This document shows, in pieces, positions 10,575 to 22,318 of a DNA stretch of 64,000 nucleotides (its first letter is position 1; each line of letters opens with the position of its first letter). The DNA comes from Narthecium ossifragum. Its lineage: Eukaryota; Streptophyta; Magnoliopsida; Dioscoreales; Nartheciaceae. The stretch lies in the NCBI GenBank assembly GCA_963920575.1, contig OY986965.1:23982988-24046987 (forward strand), in the 5' to 3' direction. The position numbers and the translations under genes are program-made. Below the pieces are notes generated by a model. That model was not told where the DNA came from. It did no database searches and saw nothing but the letters and a program-made list of their open reading frames with translations.

Positions 10575-12329
10575 GGGGATTAAAGAAGGAAAGTGTGGGC
10601 CTCTCTGCTAATTTGGAATCCTTAATATGATTGCTTATTATTACAAGGAAAATAAATATCACAATTAATTCTACGTTATTCTTTTTGACATGATAGATAC
10701 TTGTGAGGGAACTCAGATTAAAGATTAATTGTGTTTTGTTGTATTTATTGTCAATGTTAAGATAAACAAGTAATAAATGCTGTCTATAGAAAATGATTTT
10801 ATGTTTTGCTTCACTGTCCTTTTTCTCTTCCTTTTATTGAGACATAAACTGTGGGCTGAGAAAATTAAGAAGTTTTCTAGGATTGTTTTTGCCACTAAGT
10901 TGAGAAGTCTTAGGCTAAACCAAATTCCTTGGATCAATGTCACGCACAATTGACCAAATACGAGGTGACAATTTTTTTTTTTTTTGAAATGATTTCTTTC
11001 ATATGACCTGTGATATTGTTAGGATCTATAGGTGCAATGTGAAATTAAACACATTTTGTGTGGGGGGCTAAGATATTAACTCTTTGTTTTTGTTTAGTTA
11101 AGCACATTACCTGTTTGATGGTCTAAATGCTCCATATATATTGACATTTGCTGCTAGTTTGATAAGCTAAACGCTCTATGTATATATTGACACATTAGAC
11201 ATGCACCGGTGATTTACGTGAATCCTACCCACTATCTTGTGTCGTAATTACTTTTGCTGTCTACACACTTGCAAAAAACACACCCGTCCACCGTAAACTT
11301 TTTGTACAGGTGCCATGGACATTTTTCCTCACAATATTGATGGTTGTTACCTTGGAAATTTAACCGGTCAAATAGTCAAAATCAAATTTACCTAACACTC
11401 AAGAAATCAGAAGATTGTGATACGGTCCAACTCCTTTAAATTATATTCGAACAAAGGTATCAAGTTAATTGGAAACCTAGATTACACCTAACTTAATAAT
11501 TTAATGAAGAATAATTATCTAGATTAAACTTAAATTAATCTTAAACTAATCTATTGAAAATAGGAAAATTATCTAAAACTGTTATATTAGCTAGGAATTA
11601 ATAAAGATCAGCCTAAATTACTAAATCAAGGTAAAAATGAATTTAAACCTATTTCTTGACTTAATCTAGATTAAAATATTAAAGCTCTTAAATTAAACTA
11701 ATCTAAAGAAAACGGTAAAGATAGCTTCTAAAGAAAACGATAAATAAAGCATTTTAAAGATTTGATCCTACAGAAACTATCTAAAAACAGTATCTTAAAC
11801 TACATTATGCAGAAAAGAGTAACTAAAGATTGAAGAAACGTAATCACCTCATAAAATAAAATTAACTTACATGAACATGAAACATTCTGAAAAGAAAGAA
11901 CTCAGGCGCGTAGGCTCTGTGATAGATTTTTGCGATCAAAATTAAACAGTGAAAGAGAAGACTATTTATATTATAGCGGTTTAATAACTTCTACTCAGCA
12001 CGTGCTCCGTTATCTTCCATCTTCCACTCTTGATAGGCCGTGTGTCCCATGTTCTCCAATGTTTCCTCGTTTATCCACATCATGGTTTGGCCGATGATGG
12101 TTGCGTCTGGTTGATGAGCTTTTTTATTATTACAATGTCATCCCTCTTGGCCGATGCTCTCTTCTTGTACATATATTCACCGTTCTTAGTTGATAACTTT
12201 CTTGTCTTTAGATAATCATCGCTCTTGGCCATTATTTTGGCTAATTGTGGCATTAGCTCAAGAACTGCCTATAGCACACGTAGATACTTTCACTTGATAT
12301 AGCTATCTATAACCATAGGAGTATACAAC
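10575..12329. other. AT-rich intergenic region without recognised gene
   Basis: Beyond the cyclin promoter the sequence is AT-rich with many short words such as aatctaaattaa (about 11400-11850). No protein similarity, RNA gene or clear element boundary was recognised. Confidence 0.6.
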
Positions 12330-12760
12330 TCTTGGTGATTGGGGAGAGTGATGGCAATGGCAAGGCCTCTGTGCCTCCAGCGTCGTGGTCCCTTCCTACT
12401 GGGGATGGGCGAATCAGGCCGGACATCTCCTGGGCTGGAGTGGTGGGTGGAGGAAGCCGCTCCTCTGCGGTCTCGAGGGAGGAGATCCGGGGCTTTGTTT
12501 AGAAGTTTCAGGATAGGGTGATCTTTGACCACGAGGAGGTGGAGAGGAGGGACAAGGAATGAGAGTTTGGCCTATTCGGGAGGTTTATGGGAGGCCGGTT
12601 CGACATCCACTTTATTCAGATTAAGCTGGCATTGCTTTAGAAGAAGTCTGGTCCTTTTCAGGTGGTGGCCCTCTCCCATGGTGTTTTCACTTTCAAGTTC
12701 TCATCGTTTGAGAATATTATTGGGTATCCCTCCTCATGAGATGAAGGTGCTTGAGGCGAC
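12330..12760 (+). pseudogene. LINE ORF1 fragment 1 (DUF4283-like N-terminal part)
   Basis: In one plus frame the segment reads FGLFGRFMGGRFDIHFIQIKLAL, then SGPFQVVALSHGVFTFKF and SSFENIIGY. This is the pattern of the DUF4283 domain in plant L1-type ORF1 (nucleic-acid chaperone) proteins: a GRF-x-G-R segment followed by a hydrophobic FxF strand pair. Frameshifts and stops are present. Similarity ends near 12760, where other repeats begin. The next expected blocks of the same protein family occur at 29280-29557 and 35722-36415 on the same strand, which suggests one protein broken by insertions. Confidence 0.6.
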
Positions 12761-13099
12761 GTTGAAGGGCCGACTGACGTTGGAGATGAGGGGGCATAAA
12801 GGCACAAGCTAGGCAGCGGCATTGCACGCGAGGATGTGCACAACAATCACAAGCGTGCACGCGCTGGGCAGTGGCGCATGGGTCGTTGTGCACATGGCGA
12901 CGCGCAAGGGAGAGCTCGTGGGCCGTCGCATGGGTCGCTGCTGGGCGTTAGATGGTGTGATGTTTTTTTGTGAGCTTTGGAAGACACGATCGCTGCTTAG
13001 TGATTGGCGTGGGGCTCAAGACCGATGCTAGATATTGCATGCAGACGGCGACATCATTTTTTAAGAGGAGATCACATTTGGTGCCAAGGGATTATTTTT

Positions 13100-13453
13100 T
13101 TTTTGCATCAAGAAGAGTGCTAGGAGAAGTTGTGATGCTTGCAAAATATGAAGACTTGGAGGAGAGATGTGGAGTTGGTGGAGAAGACAACCAAAGAAAA
13201 GGAGGGCCACAGGTTTGAGAGAAAGCTAGGAGAAGTTGGGCTAGAGAGATAGCAAAAGGCTCAAGGAAGCAAGGCTTGAAAGAAAGCAGGGAGGGGAGAG
13301 GAGAGCTTTGTATGTAAAGCTTTTATATAGTATTTTTCTCCCCGTGTGGGCTTTTTCTCCTTCATATTTTTGAAGGATTTTTCCCACGTTAAAATCAGTG
13401 TCGTCTCCTTTATTGTTTTTCTTCTCTATTTTTCCTTGTTAACGATCCTGACA
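13100..13453 (+). repeat. Ty1/copia 5' LTR, left edge unresolved
   Basis: The block ends in CTGACA at 13453, two bases before a primer-binding site, and has a TATA box (TATATAG near 13324-13330) followed by a T-rich transcribed leader. The true left edge could lie anywhere from about 12770 to 13130; the stretch 12770-13100 has no other recognised content. Confidence 0.55.
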
Positions 13454-13455
13454 AG

Positions 13456-13467
13456 TGGTATCAGAGC
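13456..13467 (+). other. Primer-binding site for initiator tRNA-Met
   Basis: TGGTATCAGAGC, complementary to the 3' end of plant initiator tRNA-Met, two bases after the LTR end CA and eight bases before the gag start codon. Confidence 0.85.
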
Positions 13468-13474
13468 TTTGGTT

Positions 13475-13985
13475 ATGGCGGGGAAAGCCTCAACCTCTCA
13501 TTTTCATGTTGAGCGGTTCGACGGGAAGAGCAATTTCAGCTTATGGCAGCAGCGGGTGAAGAACACCTTGGTGCAGCATGGTCTGTACAATGCTCTTAAG
13601 GGAAAGAAGGTAGAGGGCATGACAAATGATGATTGGGAGGAGCTCGAGATGAAGGCGGTGAGCACGATCCGGCTTATCTAGAGGATGAGATGATGTTTAA
13701 TGTCATCAATGAGAACACGACTGCGGGGCTTTGGTCCAAGTTAGAGAGCTTATTCATGACCAAATCCTTGACGAACAAGTTATTCTTGAAGCAACAGTTG
13801 TACACTCTAAGGATGAAGGAAGGTTCAGATTTGATTGAGCATCTGAATACCTTCAACAAGATCATCACCCAGTTGTTGTGTGTGAATGTTACTGTGGATG
13901 ATGAAAACAAGGCCCTTTTCCTGCATGAGTCGGACCCGTGGGTTTGGATGATGAAGACAATGCTTTGTTTCACGTCGGGTGCGAT
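13475..13985 (+). pseudogene. Ty1/copia gag, frameshifted and truncated
   Basis: Gag packages the element RNA. Starting at ATG 13475 the protein reads VERFDGKSNFSLWQQRVKNT, and after a frameshift near 13675 continues with LWSKLESLFMTKSLTNKLFL and QQLYTLRMKEG. This is the UBN2/retrotran_gag_2 pattern of copia Gag. Similarity stops around 13985, where a Tekay-group LTR begins without its own first 120 or so bases. The rest of gag and all of pol are missing. Confidence 0.85.
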
Positions 13986-13989
13986 ATGG

Positions 13990-15359
13990 TGACCGCATTG
14001 TTGTTTTTGGACCCCCAATGGCAATTTGGTAAAATTATGCCTTATCAGTCGGTTTCACACTCGCATAGTGCACACACGACCTTGGACTGATATATGTGAT
14101 TGATTAGATTCTTAGGGACGCTTTCGATCAGAAGATCGGAGCTCGATCGAAAAAGATCAAATTATCTCAGCTTACTTTATAAACCCCCTTCTTTCCCCTC
14201 TTTCCTTCTCTCTTTCTCTCTTTTCTTTCTTTCTCTCTTTCTCTTCTCTCCCTCTTCCGATGAGAGAACCTCGGACAATAGACAGAGGAGCTCCGGCGGT
14301 TCTCCGGCGACGATGAGGGAGAAGGCCACCTGAGGTCGGATTAAGGGAGGATTAGCTAGTTTGAGGTATGGTTCTTGACCTAAACCTCTGTTTAGGTGAA
14401 ATTAGGTTATTTATATGATGATTTCTTGATTTCTTTATACTAGATTGTCCCTCTAGGCTTGTTTAATAACTGATTAATGTTACATGGGATTTAATTGTGA
14501 TTTAATCCGGTTTTTATGCATCTTTTCCTCAGATTGTTTCCGGATTTCTATTTTTACTAAAACTGGTCAGTTCAAGCTTAAATTTAAACTTGTGTATGCA
14601 TAATCTTGGGTAACTTTCAATATGAACGTTGTAGAGCCTTGAGGCAACTTCCAAACCCCATTGATTTCATATATTTTCTGATTTTACTACGTAGTTTGGT
14701 GAATTTTATTCCAATGTGTGTCGGGACAGAGCTTTTGGAAAAAGTTGACAAATTCTTGGAAACTTTTCACATGAATTCGATCCAATTCTTGGACATGATG
14801 TCCCTAGCATGCTATTCAATATCTGACCTTGTTGATTTCAAGTTTTTACGGCGTTTGGACGTCGAATTACCAAAATTTCATTGCCTCTAATATTTTGATT
14901 ACTATAGCAATCCGAATTTGGGAATTTTCTTGGATTTCGATGTTTATTCTTGTTTAATCCTTCTTGAGCTATGGAAGTAATTTTTTTAACAACCCTTAGG
15001 ACTTGCATGCTTAGTTGGGTGGATTTTCGGTGACTAGATACTTGAATTTCGGCTTGTCAGTTAGTTGCTAACTCCCATGTTCAATTAGTGTTAAATTATG
15101 ATTCATGCAAAGTATAGATATATGAATCTTTCTTATATGTATAATTAAGCCCTATTTGAGGCTCGTGGATGAACCAAGGGAGTCATGCCCCTTGGGAATG
15201 TTTAGATAGAATTAAGGGCCACAGGTATGCCCTACCTTATATGAATTATAATTACTTCTTACTATTGTTATTTGTCTGGACGGGGGTGTGCTCTGTTGTA
15301 GGATTTCAGTTGACGACCAGTGCATGCCATCATAATGCCGAAATTTGGATTGCATGAAT
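13990..15359 (+). repeat. Old Tekay-group LTR, part 1 of 3
   Basis: Same orientation as the LTR at 41790-44729. Matches include the pseudo-palindrome near 14022, a TATA box (about 14177-14184) before pyrimidine-rich CTTTCTCTC, and caagggagtcatgccccttggg near 15176-15200. The first 120 or so bases of the LTR are missing at the copia junction. The LTR is interrupted at 15359 by the element 15360-24714 and resumes at 24715. Confidence 0.75.
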
Positions 15360-17775
15360 TGTCGCGCCCCGACCCGCGAAAGCCCAACCGGGGCGGGTGA
15401 CGTGAACCGGAACCTAACCAACGCGGAAAAAGAACGACGAGGGTTCCCTCTAACCTATTTGTCTCCCTAGCAATTCACCAAAAGCACCCTCAAATAAAAC
15501 AATATAATAATGAAGCCTCGAACCACAGATTAAAACTCAAAGTGTTAAATATACAAATCCTCGGTGAGGGGAAGATTCAAAATACAACATCACTCCCGTA
15601 GGAGACTATCTAACATAAGGGTAAAAGCAGTAAACGATCACCACCTCTCAAAGTCCACCAGGCGCCGCCGCACCGCCGACCAACTGCCCAGTAGGGGCCA
15701 AGGTAGAAGAACTGACGCCTGCACCTGCAAAACGCAGCCCGGGTAGGAGTGAGCACTAAGCTCAGTAGGGATCTACACTACGCCACACAGAAGGAAGAGG
15801 GAAACGCAACAGTGTCGCCCCCAAGCAAAGCCTAGGTGTATCACAGGGGCCCCATAACCCCACCGGATACCCCTGAGAGCCCCAGTCATGGTCTTCCAGC
15901 GAACTGGTCACACACTGGGTCACACTCAGTAAGGCAGGACACGGCGCTGCCACTCACAACAGGATCCTGAGCACTGTTGGCGGATAGCACCGCTGGGTAG
16001 TCACACCTGCCACCCAAGAGTTTTAGAAGGATTGGGTACCGGCTACACCTCGACTTGGCTCGAGGCCGACACGAACTCTAAACATCAAACACAACAGTGT
16101 ACCAGTCATCTAAGCCTATCATCAAGTTGACTGGACACCACAATTCAAACCGGGTCCAAACTACCCAACCCCGATCCTAGGGCTAAGTCCGAGCTTCCAG
16201 CCTCGGGACGGCGACACAAAGATCACCCAGGCCCTAACCAATGCAACTAATGCACAACAGAGGAATGCATGCTATGACATACACAGATAAGAAGTAAAGC
16301 ATGCAACAGTATATCAAGCATCATATAAGTCAACCGGATCGCTGCAGCAGTACTACCAACCGCTGCAGCGGTACTACCAACCGCTGCAGCGGTACTACCA
16401 ACCGCTACCAGCCGATCCGCAGCGGGTCCCGGCATTACGACGGTACCACGACCGTCAACCGCAGACTCCTGCAACGGGAAGCAACCCCGAAAACCGCTGA
16501 TGAACAGTACACAATATAATATTATATTCCGAAATATAATATTATATTCAAACAACCAAAACCACTACTTAGGGTCTAATTGATCCCATCGATCCGACGT
16601 CCAAACGATGTCGGATTCAAGATCCAACTTAGTCACCAGTAGGTGTATATACCATGATCATCTTGTCCAAAACTCATAATCATCCAACGGTTGGATTAAC
16701 GGGAAAACACTAATCAAAATCGTTAATCAAACTAACTTACCCATTAATTGCTGCAACGCAGCCCTTCAGCAAACAATTCATAAGAAATCGTACATACATT
16801 GGAAAAATATGAAACAAGATGGAATAGAAAGCTAACGAGTATCTCTACAACTATGATGTTTATGAAAAGCCAGGATTATCTACTCGCCGGCCGGAAAACT
16901 CGCCGCAAGCCGGCTGTTTCTCAAGAACAGCAGAAAACCCGAAATCCGAGACTAATCTTGCAAAAAACCTACTCAAATCTCAACTGATTAACATGAAACT
17001 TAAATCAGTTATTCTAACAGGTATAAGGAATCCAACAAAGCAAGGATCAACAAGATCCAACGGCTAGATCTCAAGAAAACCCGAAATGAACACAGTAGGT
17101 ATAACCCTACCTAGCTGCGCTTTCCTCGGCTGATTCCCCGCGATTTGATCACCAACAAGCCTCCAAACCACTTCAGGGATCTTCCTCTAGTTGTCACGGA
17201 TCCAACGAGCCAAAGAACACCCAATTTGGTGGTCGGAGGAGGGAGAACGGAAGAGGAGAAGGTGGCTGCCGGAAAAACAGGGGAAGAGCAACGTCGGGAG
17301 AGAAGAAAAGAGAAGAAGAAGAAGGAAGGAAGGGAAGAAGAAAAGGAGGGGAAAGGGGGGAGGGGACAGCCGGGAAAGAGGGGAAAAAGTGAAAGAAGGG
17401 GAGGGGAAGTCTTCCCCCTCTGACAGGAGAGAGCGACGGCCAACGTCGGCCGTCCTCGCGAAGCAGAAAAACCAACCGACCTATGAATGATCGATCCTTC
17501 ATGCCGATTCACAAGGCTTTCTGGCACGCAGAGGATCGATCCCTTAGCCAGAGAGGATCGATCCTTTGTGTGCTGAAAGCTAAACTTGGGCAAGAACTCA
17601 AGCCCAAGTCCGGATCTTTCGATCCCGGGTCCACCTAGCCATTCTAAACAAACACTAACACATACAAGGCCAGTGTGTGCACACGCGGGTGTGAAACAAA
17701 CCAACAAGGCGCAATTTACCAAATTGCTCTTGCGGTCTACAACGAGCCACTGGGGTAGAGGGGCAGGTCCTCACA
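15360..17775 (-). repeat. 3' LTR of the complete Tekay-like element
   Basis: Begins TGTCGCGCCCC and ends GGTCCTCACA in plus reading. It has three tandem copies of a 21-base unit (ccgctgcagcggtactacca plus a, about 16341-16402) where the partner LTR has one, and three GATCGATC sites (17489-17496 and two more near 17532 and 17554) where the partner has four. Confidence 0.95.
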
Positions 17776-17848
17776 TCCTATTACCCTTAAAGGAAATCTC
17801 GTCCCGAGATTCGATAAGGGTAGGGCTCGGAACAACAAAACAGGTACA

Positions 17849-20564
17849 CTAAAAGACAGGACAAGAAATACCTCGAGAGGAGAACAACTGCGGAAACTCC
17901 TGCCGCATGCGCGCCTCGCGCTCCCAAGTGACCTCCTCGGTGCCTCTATGCCTCCACAGTACCTTGACCAAGGGAATCGTCTTGCCCCGCAAGACCTGAT
18001 CCCTCCGGTCAAGTACCTGAACCGGCTGCTCAACAAAGCTCACGTCTGCCTCAAGCTCAATGTCATCCACCCTGATGACATGAGACGGGTCTGGGTGATA
18101 GTTCCTCAGCATCGACACATGAAAAGTCGGGTGCACAGCAGACATGTGCTGAGGAAGATCCAGGCGGTAAGCTACCTCGCCGACCCTCTCTAAGATCTCA
18201 AACGGCCCGACAAACCTCGGCGCCAACTTGCCACCTCTGCCAAACCTGACAGAACCTCTTTACGGCGATGCTCGCAAAAACACTCGGTCGCCGACTGCAA
18301 ACTCTAACGGTCGTCGCCTCTGATCTGCATAACTCTTCTGCCGGCTCTGAGCCGTCAGAAGCCTCTGCCTGATCTGCACTAACCTGTCTGACGACTGCCT
18401 GACGATGTCTGGACCGGTGATTGAAGCCTCTCCAACCTCTGTCCAGCACACTGGGGAACGACACGGCCTACCGTACAACGCCTCGAAAGGTGCTACTCCA
18501 AGGCTGGACTGGTAGCTGTTGTTGTAGGCGAACTCCACCAAGGGAACCTGCTCCTCCCAGCTGCCTCCTGCGTCGAGGACACATGCTCTCAGCATGTCCT
18601 CCAAGATCTGGATCGTCCGCTCTGACTGCCCGTCTGTCTGCGGATGGAAAGCCGTACTGAAAGTCAGGAGTGTGCCAACTGCCTCCTGAAAGTCTCGCCA
18701 GAACCTGCTGGTGAACCTACGGTCACGGTCTGACACGATAGAAACTGGAACTCCGTGTAGTCTGACCACCTCTCTGACGTATAAGTTACCCAACCTGTCC
18801 GTCGAGTCTGTCACCCGCATAGGCAGGAATGCGCCGATTTGGTCAATCGATCAACGATGACCCAAATCGCGTCATTCCCCCTAGGGGATCTCGGTAGCCC
18901 GGTCACGAAGTCCATCGTGATGTGCTCCCACTTCCACTCAGCTAGTGGAAGCGGCTGAAGTAACCCCGGAGTCCGCTGATGCTCTGCCTTGACCTTCTTA
19001 CAGGTAAGGCAGCGCGATACGAACTCCGTCACTACCCTTTTCATCCCGCGCCACCAGAACTGTCTCCGAAGATCCTGGTACATCTTGGTGCCGCCGGGAT
19101 GAACCGCAAAGCGAGAGTGGTGGAACTCTCGTAGGACGTCGTCTCGAAGAACTGGATCTGCTGGAACTGCTACTCTGCCTCTGAACCGTAGCCCTCCGTT
19201 TGGCGATACTGTCCAGTCTCCGTCTTCGCCCTCCGTGCCCGCTGCTGTGCGTAACTCCTCGAGCTCTGGGTCACTGTGCTGTGCCTCTAACACTCTGGCT
19301 AGAACTGCTGGTATACTCTGCACTGCGTAGAGGAAGCTGCTGGATCCCCGATCCTCAAACTCGAGCCCCAACTGGCCCGCCGTCTCTAGAGCCTGCCACT
19401 GCCGAGCTGACAACCCTGCAGCTGCTGCTCTAGTGTCTCTCACCTGTCTGCTCAGCGCGTCTGCTACGACGTTTGCCTTACCAGGATGGTAATGCAACTT
19501 AAAGTCGTAGTCCTCCAGTAGCTCCATCCAGCGTCGCTGCCTCAGGTTGAGGTCACGTTGGGTGAAAACGTGCCTCAAACTCTTATGGTCCGAGAAGACT
19601 GAGAACTTCTCGCCATAGAGATAGTGCCGCCAGGTCTTCAGGGTGAAGACCACCGCTGCTAGCTCCAAGTCGTGAGTCGGGTAGTTCCTCTCATGGTTCT
19701 TCAGCTGACGAGAACCATAGGAAACTACGTGGTTCTCCTGCATGAGGACACACCCCAAACCCTCACCGCTGGCGTTGCAGTAAACACTGTAACCAACACC
19801 TCGCTCGGGGACGATCAGCACCGGCGCACTGGTCAACCTCGTCCTCAGCTCCACGAAGGCTCGCTCACAAGCATCATCCCACACGAACGGGACGGCCTTC
19901 TGTGTCAGTCTGGTCAACGGTCCGGCAACTTTGGAGAAGTCCCGCACGAACCGTCTGTAGTAACCCGCCAGGCCTAAGAAACTACGGATCTCAAACACTG
20001 TTTTCGGTCTCTTCCACTGTACCACTGCCTCGACCTTAGCCGGGTCAACTGAGATTCCTGCTGCTGACACCACGTGTCCAAGGAATCCCACCTGTGCAAG
20101 CCAGAACTCGCACTTGGAAGCCTTGGCATAAAGCCGATGCTCCCTAAGTAGCTGCAACACTGTCGCCAAGTGTTGCTCGTGCTCCGCCTTTGATCGGGAG
20201 TAGATAAGGATGTCGTCGACGAACACCACCACGAACTCGTCTAGGAATGGCCGGAAGATCCTCTGCATGAGATCCATGAACGCTGCTGGTGCGTTCGTCA
20301 GCCCAAACGGCATCACCACGAACTCGTACAGGCCGTACCGAGTCCGAAAAGCCGTCTTCGGGATGTCGCAATCCCGAACCCTCAACTGGTGGTAGCCGGT
20401 GCGGAGGTCGATCTTCGAGAACACTGAAGATCCTCGCAACTGGTCAAACAGGTCGTCGATCCTCGGCATCGGATACCAATTCTTCACCGTCACCCTGTTG
20501 AGCCGCCTGTAGTCTATGCAAAGTCGAAGGGTACCGTCCTTCTTCTTTGCGAACAACACTGGCG
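17849..20564 (-). pseudogene. Tekay-like pol: reverse transcriptase, RNase H, integrase, chromodomain-like tail
   Basis: Minus-strand order: RT with [35 protein letters not shown] and [11 protein letters not shown]; RNase H with [17 protein letters not shown] and [15 protein letters not shown]; integrase with an HHCC finger ([11 protein letters not shown] ... CLTCKKVK), [19 protein letters not shown] and HPQTDGQSERT; then an integrase C-terminal segment with [11 protein letters not shown] and a chromodomain-like [19 protein letters not shown]. Lesions: a seven-C run at 20565-20571 shifts frame from gag-pro into RT; a one-base deletion near 18828 in integrase; an in-frame TAA at 18260-18262; and AAC (Asn) at 19774-19776 where RNase H normally has its first catalytic Asp. 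Family assignment is established knowledge; loss of activity is inferred. Confidence 0.95.
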
Positions 20565-20571
20565 CCCCCCC

Positions 20572-22118
20572 AGGGAGACATGCTGGGACGGATGAAACCT
20601 CTGCTGATAAGCTCGTCTAGCTGAGTCTTTAACTCACTCTGCTCTGCTGGTGCCATCCTGAAAGCTGGGAGAGAGATCGGTGCGGTACCCGGTACCAGGT
20701 CGATCTCAAAATCGACCTCTCTGGGCGGTGGAAGCCCTGGTAACATCTCGGGAAACACGTCGGTGTAGTCGCACACGATCCTGGGGAAACTGCTCTGCTG
20801 CACTCCCTCTGACCCAAACAGGGACAGGCTGGCCAGCAAGGCTGAAAGCTCGCTGCCACGAATCCCTACACCACAAGCGAAGGAATCAGCTGAAAACCGA
20901 TCCCCCAACAACACAAACTGTGTCCCATCGGGTGTCTAAGCGACCACCCTCCGGCGACCACAGTCGATGATAGCTCGGTATGTTGCTAACCAGTCCATAC
21001 CGAGTATCACGTCGAAGCCTGTCATGTCTAGCACCCGCAGGTCTAGACAGACACGGAGGCCTCCAACCTCCAAAGAATAAGATCGGCAGACCCGGTCTAC
21101 CCTGACTGTGCCTCCGATCGGTGAGTCTACAGACTGTGCCACCTCTAGCCAACTCGTCTCCAACCCTCTGAGCACGGATGGCTCTGCCGCAGCCTGCTGG
21201 TACTGCTGCGGCTGCTGGTACGGCTGGTAAAGCTGAACGGTGTCCGGCTGCTCGCGCACCGGAAAAGCAAACACACGCCCCCGCTGGCCGCCTCTACCTC
21301 TGGAGCGGCCCGGTCCAGCCCCTGATCCGGTCCCGCCACTGCTCCCCTGCCAAGCACTGGACCCTCCGCCTCGACTCCCCTGCGGCACAGCGCCCCGCGC
21401 TCCTTGCAAGTGGCAGTCCCCACGGTAGTGTCCCAGCTGCCCGCACGAGAAGCACGTGACTGACGCGCTATCAGGCTGCTGACCCTGGCCTCCCCCTGAC
21501 GGAGCCTGCCCAGACGGCCCGACCGTCAGGAGAAACTGGCCTGGCGGACTCGGCAACTGAGCCTGGAACTGCTGCCGTCGCTGCGACCGCTGCTGAAAGC
21601 GTCGCTGATGCCGCTGGTGTCCGCCTGCCGAATCCCCCTCTGAACTGGGGTCTCTGCGGTGTGCTGGTAGAGAATGCCGGTGGAACTGCCCGGCACCTCT
21701 CGTCTCGCAAATGCGGCCCTACTGCCAAGGCGCAGTCCGAAACTGCTGAGTACACCTGGAAGCGGTAAGAACTGGTCCGTCGTCAGATCTATGATCGAAG
21801 CCTCTGCTCAAACTGACATGCACTGGCCACTGAATCTGCTGCTACTGCCCCCGCGAAACGAAACAAATGCGTGAACCGGGTGGCATACTGCTGACACTCC
21901 AGCAAGACCACCACAGCGGTCCGCACGTCGACCGGAGCGAGAACCCCCTCCTCGGCGAGAAGGGTCTCCTCCCGTACGACCGAAGCCGTCGCTGGAGATG
22001 GCTCAGTCCGTCTAGCTCTGACCTCCCTGACAGGTGCTACCCTGTCTGGTCGGGCGGGTCGACCAGGTCGTGCCCCACCCCGACCATCAACCGAAGGTCA
22101 GCCTCGAGCTCCCGACAT
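20572..22118 (-). pseudogene. Tekay-like gag and protease remnant
   Basis: A possible start ATG at 22116-22118 (MSGARG then stop) leads into a broken Gag. A capsid-like piece YATRFTHLFRF...CQFEQRL is visible, but only about 560 bases precede the zinc-knuckle region, so part of the capsid is probably deleted. The knuckle CFSCGQLGHYRGDC (CX2CX4HX4C) lies near 21412-21453, followed by Gln/Gly/Arg-rich linker and the retropepsin-family end DVILGMDWLATY. An in-frame TAG at 20936-20938 separates this from VLLGDRF and the pre-RT segment DYTDVFPEMLPGLPP. Confidence 0.85.
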
Positions 22119-22303
22119 CTGCGCAATCACCAACAACAAACGAGCGTCCACTCGTTCGAACCCAAGACAAAGCAGCACAACATAAAGCGGAAAAGCATAA
22201 CACATCAAAAGGAGCATGCAAGAATGTTCTAGACATAGAACTAACCCATTCCACGCTCAACCCAACCGAATCCTGATCCTAAACACTGGGATCTACAACC
22301 TAT

Positions 22304-22315
22304 GCTCTGATACCA
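22304..22315 (-). other. Primer-binding site of the complete Tekay-like element
   Basis: Minus strand reads TGGTATCAGAGC, three bases inside the right-hand LTR, complementary to initiator tRNA-Met. It fixes the element orientation. Confidence 0.95.
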
Positions 22316-22318
22316 AGC

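Noticed and set aside
17111..17722. 203-residue minus frame in the LTR at 15360-17775
   Set aside because: Purine/pyrimidine skew in the LTR; the partner LTR breaks the same frame into two by a short duplication.
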